From contig JACQBC010000024.1 of NCBI GenBank assembly GCA_016194635.1, forward strand, positions 1 through 64,000: 64,000 nt of DNA, written 5' to 3'. Position numbers and translations under genes: made by a program. Positions 35,959 to 46,700 of the stretch are shown here, piece after piece. The first letter of the stretch is position 1, and the number at the start of each line of letters is the position of its first letter. The DNA is from Gammaproteobacteria bacterium. Lineage in GTDB: Bacteria; Pseudomonadota; Gammaproteobacteria; UBA6429; Thiohalophilaceae. The notes beneath the pieces are model-generated. The model was not told where the DNA came from. It did not search any database and saw only the letters and a list, made by a program, of their open reading frames with translations.

Positions 35959-36669
35959 CTAACGTTTTTCGAGCCATGCGGCGAGCGCGCGTTCTTGGTT
36001 TTGTAATTCAAAGGTATTGATCAATCCACGTCGCAGGGCCAAGGCCACCGCGCGGGCGCGGACATTCAGTAGTTCCGCATTACTGTTAGCGGCGGAGTCG
36101 AGGTTCGCCCCCAGTTTTGCGTAGAGCGACTGTAGCCGATTTTGCACACCGCGTCGCGACAGGTAGCGGCGTTCGGCGATGGTATTATCGGTGAGCCCTA
36201 GGGCGATATCCATCAGCACATCGTATTCCGCATCGCTGAGTGCATCCTCCTTACGTTGGGCGCGCGCCTGTACGCTGCGAATTTGCGGATCGATCCAACA
36301 CTGGCATTCATCGAAGACGGCGTGTGCCGCGCGTAGTATTACCTCCGCCGGGTTATTTTTTAATACGTAGCCGTAGACGGTTTCGGCCGGGATCAGTTTG
36401 GCCAAGGCACGCACATAGGTTTCATCGCTGTGTTGCGACCAGAATAATACCCGCGCCGAAGGTTTTTTTGTCCACAGTTGCCGACCCAATTCGATGCCAT
36501 TGTATCCTGGCATTTGAATGTCAGTCACCAACCACGGATCAGGGTGCTGCGCACAAGCGGTCAACGCCTCCTGTGCATTGGCGGTGCTGACGGGGCTGTA
36601 GTGCCGCAACACCTCGGCTAAAAAAATCCGGTCTCGTGGGTTGTCGTCGGCGATGATCAGTGGCGTCAC
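35959..36669 (-). CDS. response regulator with LuxR-type output
   Basis: The 236-residue protein has a receiver domain (about 1-120; IIADDNPRDR, acceptor Asp in WLVTDIQMPGYNG, and a conserved Lys in YVLKNN) and a C-terminal helix-turn-helix (about 140-205; LSDAEYDVLMDIALGLTDNT, YLSRRGVQNRLQSLYAKLG) of the NarL/LuxR type, although the HTH is somewhat divergent. Its start overlaps the kinase gene stop by four bases, so the two form a two-component pair. Target genes are unknown. Confidence 0.88.
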   Translation of the reverse strand: MTPLIIADDNPRDRIFLAEVLRHYSPVSTANAQEALTACAQHPDPWLVTDIQMPGYNGIELGRQLWTKKPSARVLFWSQHSDETYVRALAKLIPAETVYGYVLKNNPAEVILRAAHAVFDECQCWIDPQIRSVQARAQRKEDALSDAEYDVLMDIALGLTDNTIAERRYLSRRGVQNRLQSLYAKLGANLDSAANSNAELLNVRARAVALALRRGLINTFELQNQERALAAWLEKR

Positions 36670-38045
36670 GAGACTAAACCCAATGGTAGTGTCAATTCAA
36701 CACAGGCACCGCTGGCGAAACGCGCGGCGCGCCAGCGTACATTCGCGCCAAGGGTGCGGGCGCGCTCCGTGATATTAGTGATGCCATGACCGGTCACGGT
36801 GGTGTCGACCGGCATGCCAATACCATTGTCTTCCACAGTGACGATCAGCCGTTGCGCGACGATACGCAACGAGATCTCGAACCGGTTACAACGTGCATGG
36901 CGTAGCAGGTTGTGCACGGCCTCGGTGATGATCCGGAACAGGTTAATTTTTTGCGGCAGTTGCAGGGCTGTTTCGATCAAAGGATCACATTCAACATGGT
37001 AAGGGGGCAGATCGGGCAGATTGCAATGTCGATCGAGAAAAGAACGTAGCGCCGATTCCAATCCGAGGATTTCGAGGGTTTGCGGGTGCAAATCATCGAT
37101 CGTGTGGCGAATGCTCTTGATGATGTCATCCACAGCACGGCGTAATTCAGTCAGTCGTCCGTTGACCATGGAGGAAAGTTGCAGAGTATCGATACCGCGG
37201 GTGAGCGCGGTGAGGTCAGCCAGCACCCCGTCGTGCATGTCCATGGCAATGCGGCGGCGTTCATCCTCGCTGCCTTGCAGGACTTTTTCCACGGCAACCA
37301 CATCGAACAGGCGTTGGGTCATGCGGGCAAGACAGAGTTCGAGTTCATCGAGTTCATCACGGACGATGACCGGTGCCGGTAGCGGCGCAAGATTGCCAGC
37401 GCATACCGCCTGGGCGTGTTGGGTAAGTAATTTCAATCGTTGCCGAATGTTATGTAATCCCCAAATGCCGAGTCCAACCGCGAGTGCGATACACAGTCCC
37501 AGTATGCTCAGTAAGGCGGCGTACATACGGGAAATAATGACGGAAAGATGCCGGTGGTAGTCAACATAGGCGCTACGACGTTGCGCCATGAAAATTTTCT
37601 GCTGGTGCTCCAGGGGCGGTAGCAAGGCCATCAAGGAATCATGTACTGCTGTTGGATTGGCGTGTTCCGGATCGCGCAACAGGTTTCGGGTGGCCTCCAG
37701 TTTAATTTGTAAATCAGCAGGAAATTCCGCCATCAGCATCATATCGAGCAGACTGTCCACCAGGATTCGACTTTGTTCTAGATAATTGAAGAGGTATTCA
37801 TCGGATTTGTTTGGCTGGTTGGCCAGCTGTTCCTGAACAATACGATCCAGCAACGTGGCATTGGCCACCGCTGCTTGGGCACGATCCGCCAGTATTACCC
37901 ACTTCACCGTTAATTCATTTTGGCGATGAATATTCGCCAGTTCAATCAGCGTGTAGGTGACCAAACAGGTTAATACCACCACGATCACCAAGGGCGCAAG
38001 GATGAATTGATATCGAATAGGCAGCGGCATTGAACACTCGATCAC
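36666..38045 (-). CDS. NarX-like sensor histidine kinase (HisKA_3)
   Basis: The 459-residue kinase has an N-terminal helix (about 10-32), a predicted four-helix periplasmic sensor (about 35-165), a second helix (about 168-195), a HAMP linker and a HisKA_3 dimerisation domain with the acceptor histidine in IAMDMHDGVLADL. An HATPase has EDNGIGMP and GHGITNITERA. It should phosphorylate the response regulator whose gene overlaps its end. A perfect 8-bp hairpin (38086-38105) lies 40 bases upstream and may be a control site. The signal is unknown. Confidence 0.88.
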   Translation of the reverse strand: MIECSMPLPIRYQFILAPLVIVVVLTCLVTYTLIELANIHRQNELTVKWVILADRAQAAVANATLLDRIVQEQLANQPNKSDEYLFNYLEQSRILVDSLLDMMLMAEFPADLQIKLEATRNLLRDPEHANPTAVHDSLMALLPPLEHQQKIFMAQRRSAYVDYHRHLSVIISRMYAALLSILGLCIALAVGLGIWGLHNIRQRLKLLTQHAQAVCAGNLAPLPAPVIVRDELDELELCLARMTQRLFDVVAVEKVLQGSEDERRRIAMDMHDGVLADLTALTRGIDTLQLSSMVNGRLTELRRAVDDIIKSIRHTIDDLHPQTLEILGLESALRSFLDRHCNLPDLPPYHVECDPLIETALQLPQKINLFRIITEAVHNLLRHARCNRFEISLRIVAQRLIVTVEDNGIGMPVDTTVTGHGITNITERARTLGANVRWRAARFASGACVELTLPLGLVS

Positions 38046-38085
38046 ATTTTACAATGTAGATCATAGCGTATTTATACCTTGTGGC

Positions 38086-38105
38086 GACTGTGCGAATGCA
38101 CAGTC
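38086..38105. promoter_or_regulatory. 8-bp palindrome upstream of kinase gene
   Basis: GACTGTGC-GAAT-GCACAGTC is a perfect inverted repeat with a 4-base loop, 40 bases upstream of the NarX-like kinase start. It could be a regulator site or an mRNA hairpin. Function is not known. Confidence 0.35.
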
Positions 38106-38318
38106 CAGGGGGTGGTATGGCTACTGTAGCCCTGTGGAGGGATACCTGTCGCTGGACGGCCGGAGGTTGCATAGTTCAACGCATCTAATTTGTTTAAGCA
38201 TGGAGGAAAGCGCTGATTACCGTGCAGAAGAGCAATCAACTCCGCAACTGTCATACAATGAGGTAACGAAAGATGCCATTCGGCTTTTTTAACCGCCCCC
38301 TACTAAAGCGAGGTACCG

Positions 38319-38834
38319 ATGAAAACTAGACTTATCGTAACTGTTGTAGTGAATCTGTTATTGGCCGCTGTGGGCGAATCGGCTTATGCGGATACCACCG
38401 CAAAGCAGCCGCTGACGGTGAATATTAAGCGCCTGTCATTGGATACGGCATTGCGTATCGGTAAAGCGGCGATCGACAAATGCCGTGAGGAGGGCGTCCA
38501 GATCACCGTAACCGTCGTTGATCGCGGTGGCCATGAACAAGTCGTATTGCGCGATGTATTGGCGATGGATCTTTCAATTCCCATCAGCAAGAAAAAAGCC
38601 TATACCGCCATGTCATTCAATACGCCAACCTCGGCACTCGCCAACCGTTTTGAAGGCGCTTACAGTGTGCCTAAGGTTGACGAGTTAATCATAGCCGCCG
38701 GGGGTGTCCCGATAACGATTGCCGGCACCATCATGGGCGGTGTTGGCGTCAGCGGTGCGCCCTCGGGGTTGACCGATGAACGTTGCGCACAGGCCGGACT
38801 GGCGGCGGTACAGGAAGATTTAGAATTGGACTGA
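38319..38834 (+). CDS. exported GlcG/HbpS-family protein
   Basis: The 171-residue protein has a signal peptide (about 1-24, ending AYAD) and then a full GlcG/HbpS (PF03928) domain. Motifs are AIDKCREEGVQITVTVVDRGG, ISKKKAYTAMSF and GGVPITIAGTIMGGVGVSGA. Family members bind heme or small ligands; the soluble periplasmic form occurs in many proteobacteria without a proven role. The gene is monocistronic and convergent with the pectate-lyase-like gene at 38873. A short ribosome site precedes the ATG (GCGAGG). Confidence 0.85.
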   Translation: MKTRLIVTVVVNLLLAAVGESAYADTTAKQPLTVNIKRLSLDTALRIGKAAIDKCREEGVQITVTVVDRGGHEQVVLRDVLAMDLSIPISKKKAYTAMSFNTPTSALANRFEGAYSVPKVDELIIAAGGVPITIAGTIMGGVGVSGAPSGLTDERCAQAGLAAVQEDLELD

Positions 38835-38872
38835 AAATTATACCGCCGCGCAGGAAGCCACCCTACCCATCT

Positions 38873-40210
38873 CTAAAAATTCCAGGGCTGGGTGAACACA
38901 CTCGTTGCCGGAATAGTGATGGCATTTCTCACGCTCGCATCTTCGGCATCGTCGGGGAACATCGACGGCCCCGCTCCTGCCTTAACCGCCGCCCAGGTAT
39001 CGAGTAGACCTTGATGGTTGGTAATGGCAGGTCCGGTGACCGGGGGTACGGCGTATTCAGCTACATTACTCATACTGTTGACGGTGTTGAATTTGAAACA
39101 CGGTAACACATCGTTATACGAGTAGGCACAGCCCCGCGCGTCGTGCACCGCTATATTACCGGCAATGTAGGCGTCGGCTTGTTGTGCCAGGCCATACGCC
39201 GCACGTACCACAACATCGGAAGGGTTGGTGCTCGCATCGTTTTTATAAAGATTGGCGACAACATTGCCGCTGGCCACGACTGCATCCGAGGAGACAACGT
39301 AGGTACCGATACCGTAATTCCATACAAGGTTGTAGCGTACATCGGCCAGTGGATCGCTATGCGGCGGGCCGCTGGAATAGTTGCGGATATAGGTGCCGGT
39401 TAAAATCGGGTTGCGATCCTTATTACCATAGAAAATATTATGGTGCATGGAGACGTGTGCGGTATCGAAGGACAACAACACGCCGCCGGGGCCTTGGTTA
39501 TCCGCAATGATTGACCAAGACACGGTCACATTATAAGAACCCTCGGTTAAGGCGATTTCTTCATCGAGGGCGCGGGCAAACGAACAGTGATCCACCACCA
39601 CATCGTGTGCATTGTAAGAAACCAGGATACTTTTATCGCTGCTGTTGCGGATCCGAATGCCTTGCACAATGATATTCGAGCCCTTGGCGTCCGGTCCATT
39701 GGGGTTGCCGCCGATCTGTAGCGAATTACCGGACAAGGTGATCCCGGGGGAGGGCGCGGAAAAACCATCGAGGGTCACATTGGGTCCGGATAAATAGAGA
39801 ATGGTTTGCAGGTTGATGGTTCCGGCAACCGCAAATTTGATCACCCGGTTGCCTGCCGCGGCGGCGGCGCGTAATGAGCCTGGTCCTGAATCATTTAAGT
39901 TTGTTACCAGTACTTCCACTTGACCGCTGCCGCCTATGGCTTGGTTGCCATAACCTTCAAATACACCCACCGCTGCAGAGGGTGGTGTGGGTGTTGGTAC
40001 GGGTGTCGGTGTCGATTGTGGCGGTGGGTTGACCGGGGGAGGTACTGGGTTACTAGTCCCGGGCGTGGGATTCGGGGAACCAGTGGAATTCGATGCGGCT
40101 TGATCGGTATTGGGCCCGACACACGCCGAAAGAAATAAAACTAAGACAATGGCAAGTCGTCTCGTCACGGAATAATCCGCATTTGATAATAGCGAGCTAA
40201 AAAAAGTCAT
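38873..40210 (-). CDS. pectate lyase-like beta-helix lipoprotein
   Basis: The 445-residue protein has a lipoprotein signal with lipobox LSAC (Cys about 30). A proline/threonine-rich linker (about 45-85; repeated PTP and PPP) leads to a right-handed beta-helix domain (about 90-440). The latter has VTNLNDSGPGSLRAA, FAVAGTINL, VVVDHCSFARALDE, VTVSWSIIADN and HHNIFYGNKDRNPIL, characteristic of the pectate lyase/PL1-like superfamily. The ligand may be plant or other acidic polysaccharide, but lyase activity is not certain. A GTG at 40168 is an alternative start giving a shorter signal. It is divergent from the megasynthase gene. Confidence 0.85.
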   Translation of the reverse strand: MTFFSSLLSNADYSVTRRLAIVLVLFLSACVGPNTDQAASNSTGSPNPTPGTSNPVPPPVNPPPQSTPTPVPTPTPPSAAVGVFEGYGNQAIGGSGQVEVLVTNLNDSGPGSLRAAAAAGNRVIKFAVAGTINLQTILYLSGPNVTLDGFSAPSPGITLSGNSLQIGGNPNGPDAKGSNIIVQGIRIRNSSDKSILVSYNAHDVVVDHCSFARALDEEIALTEGSYNVTVSWSIIADNQGPGGVLLSFDTAHVSMHHNIFYGNKDRNPILTGTYIRNYSSGPPHSDPLADVRYNLVWNYGIGTYVVSSDAVVASGNVVANLYKNDASTNPSDVVVRAAYGLAQQADAYIAGNIAVHDARGCAYSYNDVLPCFKFNTVNSMSNVAEYAVPPVTGPAITNHQGLLDTWAAVKAGAGPSMFPDDAEDASVRNAITIPATSVFTQPWNF

Positions 40211-40748
40211 CGTTGTCGTAACCTACCTTAATGTAATTTAACCTATGGGAGCACGCAGTGTGCTGACTGAATCTAACCCATTTATCTGTAGATTTTATCT
40301 ATTTTTTAAACTTATTGTGCTAAATGAGGGTTGAATCACAGAACAGAAAAAACACACTGTGATTCGCTTCACCTTAACACGGTTAATCTTAATGCGGTTA
40401 TTACTAAAAGAAGGGTTGATAGATAAAAAGTGCCGTCCTTGGCGAGGGGGTACTTACTGGAGAGAAGTTAATACATATCACGGCTCTGATAGTGCCACAA
40501 ACATGATCTGTTTTGCGCGGCTCTTTACATAACTTTACACAGTATCCTCCGTATCTGTATCCGCCAATGGTGATGACCGCGCGTATTTTCTGAATAAAAA
40601 TTACACACTTGTATTTAAGCCGTCTAAATGCAAGGAGGAGTCTTTAAATTAAGCTAATCGTGTCAATGTAATTAATTTCTGGCTAGAATAACTTCTGCGG
40701 GGGTAAGCGAAATAATAAAATAGCATAACTATTCAAAGGTGAAACAAT
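40211..40748. other. AT-rich divergent intergenic region upstream of the megasynthase
   Basis: About 540 bases separate the pectate-lyase-like gene and the megasynthase gene, which diverge. The region is AT-rich compared with its neighbours. It contains a 9-base inverted repeat (GAATCACAG at 40333-40341 and CTGTGATTC at 40357-40365). AAGGTG just before 40749 is the ribosome site. No other gene is visible. Confidence 0.6.
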
Positions 40749-43700
40749 ATGTCTAGCACGGATATTGTCATTGGCGGGTACAGCTGTCGATTACCTGAGT
40801 CTGAGAGTCCAACGGAATTCTGGACTAATTTAGTCAATCAAGTGGACATGGTAACCGCGGATGATCGACGTTGGCCGGCGGGACAGATGGACACTCCCGC
40901 GCGGTTTGGGAAACTCAAGGATCTCAATCAATTCGATGCCGCTTTTTTTGGTATTCACGGTAAACAAGCGCACAGGTTGGATCCGCAACTACGTTTATTA
41001 TTAATGACAGGGCATGAAGCGATCCGTAGCGCTGGGTTTGATCCACATGCACTGCGCGGCTCGCGTACGGGTGTCTACATTGGCGCGTGTTATAGCGATG
41101 CACTCGCCATGTTAGGCAGTGATCCACAGTCCATGGACGGCTATGAGCCGTCGGGTTGTGCGCTGTCAATGTTTGCTAATCGATTGTCCTATAGTTTTGA
41201 TTTTCACGGACCAAGCCAGGTTATTGATACGGCATGCTCCTCTTCGCTGGTGGCGCTGGATACCGCCGTGCGTGCCTTGCGTAATAATGAAATTGATTAT
41301 GCGCTGGTGGGCGGATCCAATGTGATTTTACGTCTTGGCGGCACGGTCGGATTTCAACGTCATCAAATGCTATCCCCCACCGGCGCATGTCATTCGTTCG
41401 ATGCCGCCGCCGATGGATTTGCGCGCGCGGAGGGGGTTGTGACACTGTGGTTAACACGTGGCGATCGCGCGCGCCGTCGTATTGCCGTTGTGTTAGGGAC
41501 AGGTACCAATAATGATGGATTTACCGAGCAGGGGATCACGTTTCCGAACGCGAGCGCCCAAGCGAGGTTGCTACAAAATGTGTATACCCAAGCGGCGCTG
41601 GACCCCGCGCAAGTGCGTTATATCGAGACCCATGGAACCGGTACGCGCGCAGGCGATCCTCAAGAGACTCAGGCCTTGTGCGAGGTATTGTGCGCGAACC
41701 GTTCGCCAGCGCAGCTGCCACTGTTGATGGGTTCGGTAAAGTCCAATATGGGGCATGCAGAAGGAGCGGCTGGACTGGCGGGTCTTATAAAAGTAGTTAT
41801 GATGTTCGAGCAAAAAATGATCCCTGCCAACTTGCATTATCAAAGCCCTAATCCCGACATTAAGGGGCTCGTGGATGGAAGACTCAAAGTGGTGGATCAA
41901 CCAGAACCATGGGAAGGCGGTATCGTTGGTGTTAATTCGTTTGGTTTTGGCGGCAGCAATGCTCATGTGATCGTAAGCGATGAGGTTACACGGGCGGATA
42001 AAACCCAGAGTACAGTTCCCATAACTCCGGTTGCAGCGCGTACTCACACGGGATGTTTACAACGGATCGAGACAATTCGAGCCGGTATCACAGCGGATCA
42101 ACAAAGCCTTTTATTGGCGCTTGCCAATTCGCCCTTGCATACGCACGCGTACCGATCGTGCGTGATAGAACGCGCGGACGGGACACAAGCCACGATCACA
42201 GGTAATAACGAAAAGCGACCGCGCGTGTGGTTTGTCTTTCCAGGGATGGGCGCGCAATGGATGGGGATGGGGCAGGCGATGATGTCGTTCGAGGTATTTT
42301 CACAATCCATCCGGTGTTGTCAGCGTGCGTTGCAGGATACCCAGATCGATTTAGTAAAATTATTAACCCAGGGGGATGATCTTGCAGAAGATGTGACAGC
42401 CACATTTGTGGCGCTTACCGCGATACAGATCGGCTTCATTGATTTATTACGCCAAGCGGGTATTAAACCCGAGGGAATGGTGGGGCATTCCGCCGGGGAG
42501 ATCGCTTGCGCCTACGCTGACGGTGCTTTGACAATTGAGCAATCTATACAAACAGCATACTGGCGAGGGCGCTGCGTGAGTGATGAGCCGGCAGTGCGCG
42601 GTTGTATGCTGGTGGCCACGCTTGATTGGGAAAACGCAACCCGTTATTGCAACAAAAACCTGACGTTGGCTTGTTATAACAGTAGCAGCAGCGTAACGTT
42701 TTCAGGCGCTGAGCGCGCCATCCATGAGCTGTTAGCGACACTGCAGTTACAGGATATTGAGGCTAGCCTGGTAAGAACCAACGGTATCGCTTTTCACTCC
42801 GCCGCCATGACGCGGGTTGGGCCTAACTTACAGCAGGCGTTATCTCACGTTATTACCCGTCCGGTGACGCGTAGTAGCCGCTGGATCTCAACTGCACCGG
42901 ATCTGGCAATGGGTGGAAGTATTGCGGAATGTTCCGCCGACTATTTTGTAGCTAACCTGGTGCGGCCGGTATGTTTTGCCCAAGCGTTACAACAGATTCC
43001 CACCGGTAGTGTGGTGATCGAGATTGGCGCGCACGCATTGATGGGGCAGGCGATTACACACACCGTTCCCGCGGTAAAGCATATCGCTTGTATGTTAAAA
43101 AATCGTCAGACCCCCGAGGTTTGGTTTGATGCACTCGCGCAGCTGTATGTTGCGGGTGTGGATGTGGATTGGACGGCGTTGTATCCCGCCAGGTACCCCC
43201 TTACGACGGCGTGCGCGATACCGCATTTGACCGACTGGGATCTTACTCAGAGATGGGATGTGCCGACTAACGCCCAGTATCAAACGAATTCCAGCAACGC
43301 GGTCACGAAATATAAAATCGATCTGACCAGCGCCGAGTATAATTTTATAACTGATCACAAGGTTCAGGATAAAATACTGTTTCCTGGCATGGGGTATCTT
43401 TGGCTGGTGTGGCGGCATGTGGCGGATCTACAACAAACTCGCTATCAGCAATTACCCGTGGTATTTCACGACGTGAAGTTTTCGCAGGCGCTTGTATTGA
43501 GTGCGGAAGTATCCACTAGCTTAACCATCCAGTATTTGCCTGGCTCGGGATATTTTGAGCTGCGTGTCGACCAGGAGATTATCGCGACAGGTCGCGTTGC
43601 GGTCGGTGCCGATGCGATAGATAAGCGTGCTACGCCATTGTACGCTAGCCACAATTCAATAAGAACACTGACCACACAGGATGTGTATAAAGAATTTCGA

Positions 43701-46700
43701 CTGCGGGGTTATCACTATGGCACGGCATTCCAAGGGATACGTTACGCGAGCCTAGAGGGTGACCACGCGCAAGTCGCCTGGGGTGGGAATTGGGTAACCT
43801 ACCTCGATTCGATATTGCAAACCAGTTTGATCGGATTGGGGCGTGGTACGCGGATCCCGACAGCACTGCAGCGCCTAACAATCGATCCCACCGTCGCCTT
43901 GAGCCCGTTGTGCGCGGTTTACATCAATACAAGACTGAACCGTATTTATGCACCAGGCGTGGTGGTTGAGGATTGTAAGACATCAGAGTTGTCGTCGCCG
44001 TTACCCCAACCACCTCCGCTACGTGAATTTAGCTTTATTCCGTATACTCAAATTATTACCCCGGATCCAATCCATGATCCAGCATTCATGGCTAATATGG
44101 ATTTGATAGTGCGGTATACCATTTCCAATGCGCTGCGCGCACTGGAGACTGCGAAACAACCTTTACCGGAACATTTACAGCGGTTACATAGTCTGCTTGC
44201 GCCCCATCGATGTGTCGAACCTAGGCCCGATGAAGTCTACGCATTGGCGAGTCAGCAAGACGTTATCTATATTCGATTGGCCATGCACGTATTCTCGGAT
44301 CACGATGTGTTGTTGACGCGGCCAATGGAACACATTGTGTCGTTTAGTGAATACAAATCCTTCTACTCTGATGACCGGTTCTTCGCTTATTTGATCAATG
44401 ATCGCTTTATGGGCACCATGGTGGACATGCTATTTGAAAATGTTACTTACCAGCGTCCACTACGTGTGTGTGAGATAGGCGCCGGTACTGGCGGGCTTAC
44501 CCGGTATATTCTGCCGCGGCTACGATCACGCCAAGATACCTATTTTGTCACGGATATAACCACGGGGTTTTTTGAAAGTCTGAAATTACAACTAACCGCG
44601 TTTGATGCGGTAACGCAATATTTGCGTTGGGACATCAACCAGCCTGCTGCAGAGCTTATAAAGGGTGTGGATGTGATCGTCGGATCGAATGTATTACACG
44701 CCGCCCCCAATTTACGCCAGGCGCTGGCGAATATTCACGATGCGCTTAATGACGGTGGATTTTTGTTGTTGCACGAAATCACCTATTGGGTATTGCCGGT
44801 GCTTGCCATGTGGGGGTTTATAGATCAACTTTGGCGTTTTTCGGATCCCGAGGACCGTAGCACGGGCGCATTCTTGGATGTAAAAAAATGGCAGGAGCTG
44901 GTCTGTGATTGTGGGTTTGAGCTTGTCGCGTTAAGTGATCACCAGCCGGTTATCTCATTGGTATGTTTTCGCAAGGTGCCGCTTCAAACAACGCGCCAGT
45001 CATTACGCCTAAGCGGTGACTGGGCGCTGGATCTACCCGCAATTCAATCTGGCCTGCAACAGGCGCAGGCGGATAATAAGTACCGCTTGTGGATCGAGGC
45101 GGATGCCAAAACGGGCGCGGGTCTTGTCGGGTTGATCGCCTCCTTACGTAAAGAACCCGGGGGTGATGCGCTACGCTGCTTGTACGCGGACGACCTTGCT
45201 ACGATCACACCGGCGCAGCGCGAGCAATGGTATCGGCAGGACCGGGTATTTAATATCGTGCAGCAGGAACAGGTGGGTTACTATGGCTATTTACCCTTGG
45301 CGGCGACGCCACCTATCAAGAATAATAATGTGCAGGTTGCGCTGGGGCAGCGCGGTGATTTGTCCTCGCTGCACTGGCAAAGCTCGCCCGGTCACGAGTT
45401 GGGCTACGAGATCGAAACCTATTATTTAGCCCTGAATTATAAAGACGTGATGATCGCAAGCGGACGGTTAGACCCTAATGTATTCGGAGCTCACCAGGAA
45501 GCGTACCTGGGCGGCGAATTCTCCGGTATTACCCGCCACGGCACGCGTGTGATGGGATTCATAAATCAGTCTTTTCATTCGCATTTAACCCGCGCGGATA
45601 ATCCATTTGTGGTCGAGGTGCCCGACGATTGGACCTTGGCCCAGGCCGCGACGGTTCCAGTGGCGTATTTAACCGCGTATCTGGCCCTGCTACTTCGCGC
45701 CAAACTCCAGTCTGGTGAAAAGGTATTGATCCACACCGGCGCCGGCGCGCTTGGCCAGGCGGCAATTCGGATTGCGTTGTCTGTAGGAGCGGAAGTTTTT
45801 ACCACGGTGGGCACCCCGGAAAAACGTCGGTTTATTCGCAACAGCTTTCCAATGATCCCGGAGGATCATATTGGATCATCACGCGATAGTTCCTTTGTTG
45901 ATCAATTTTTGACGGCCACGGCGCAAGCAGGGATGGATGTCATCTTGAACTCCCTCGCGGATAATTTATTGCGGGACAATTTTCCATTGCTGCGACGCTA
46001 CGGTCGATTTGTCGAAGTTGGTAAGTACGACATGATGGTCAACAACAAACTTGGAATGGAAATGTTTCTACGCGATATCAGCGTTTTTGGCGTGGGGCTT
46101 AACAATGTGGCGCGGGGTGATAACGCCGAGGCGGCGACATTAATCGCGTGTTTTAATCAAGGTCTAGATAGTGGTGTGATTCAGCCTTTGGGCTACAGTG
46201 TATTTAACCCTGATCAATTGGTTGAAGCGTTTCGTACCATGGCACGCGGACAGCATATGGGTAAATTGCTGATCCGCATGTGTGATACATCAGAACGCAC
46301 TTGTCCCACGATACTTGCTAAGCCGCGTTATTGGTGTGATCCATCGAAAGCCTATTTGATTACCGGTGGACTAGGGGGGCTGGGATTGGAACTGGCACAG
46401 TGGTTGATTGAACGTGGTGCAAAACACCTTATATTAACCCACCGCGCCGCAACCCAGACGTTCAACGGCTACCAATCCTACCGGCTGTTTGTCTGGCAAC
46501 AGCAGGGTATTAGTGTGGTCCGAAGCGGGGTTAATGTCGCTGATATTGAACAAACCGAAGCCCTGATTCGTGCCATTGAGGCTGAGCGGCCATTAGCCGG
46601 AATATTTCACTTGGCTATGGTGCTGCGTGACGCCCTGACAATAAATCAAACCGCGACGGATTATGCGGCGGTCATTTCCGTTAAGCAGCAGGGCGCGCGT

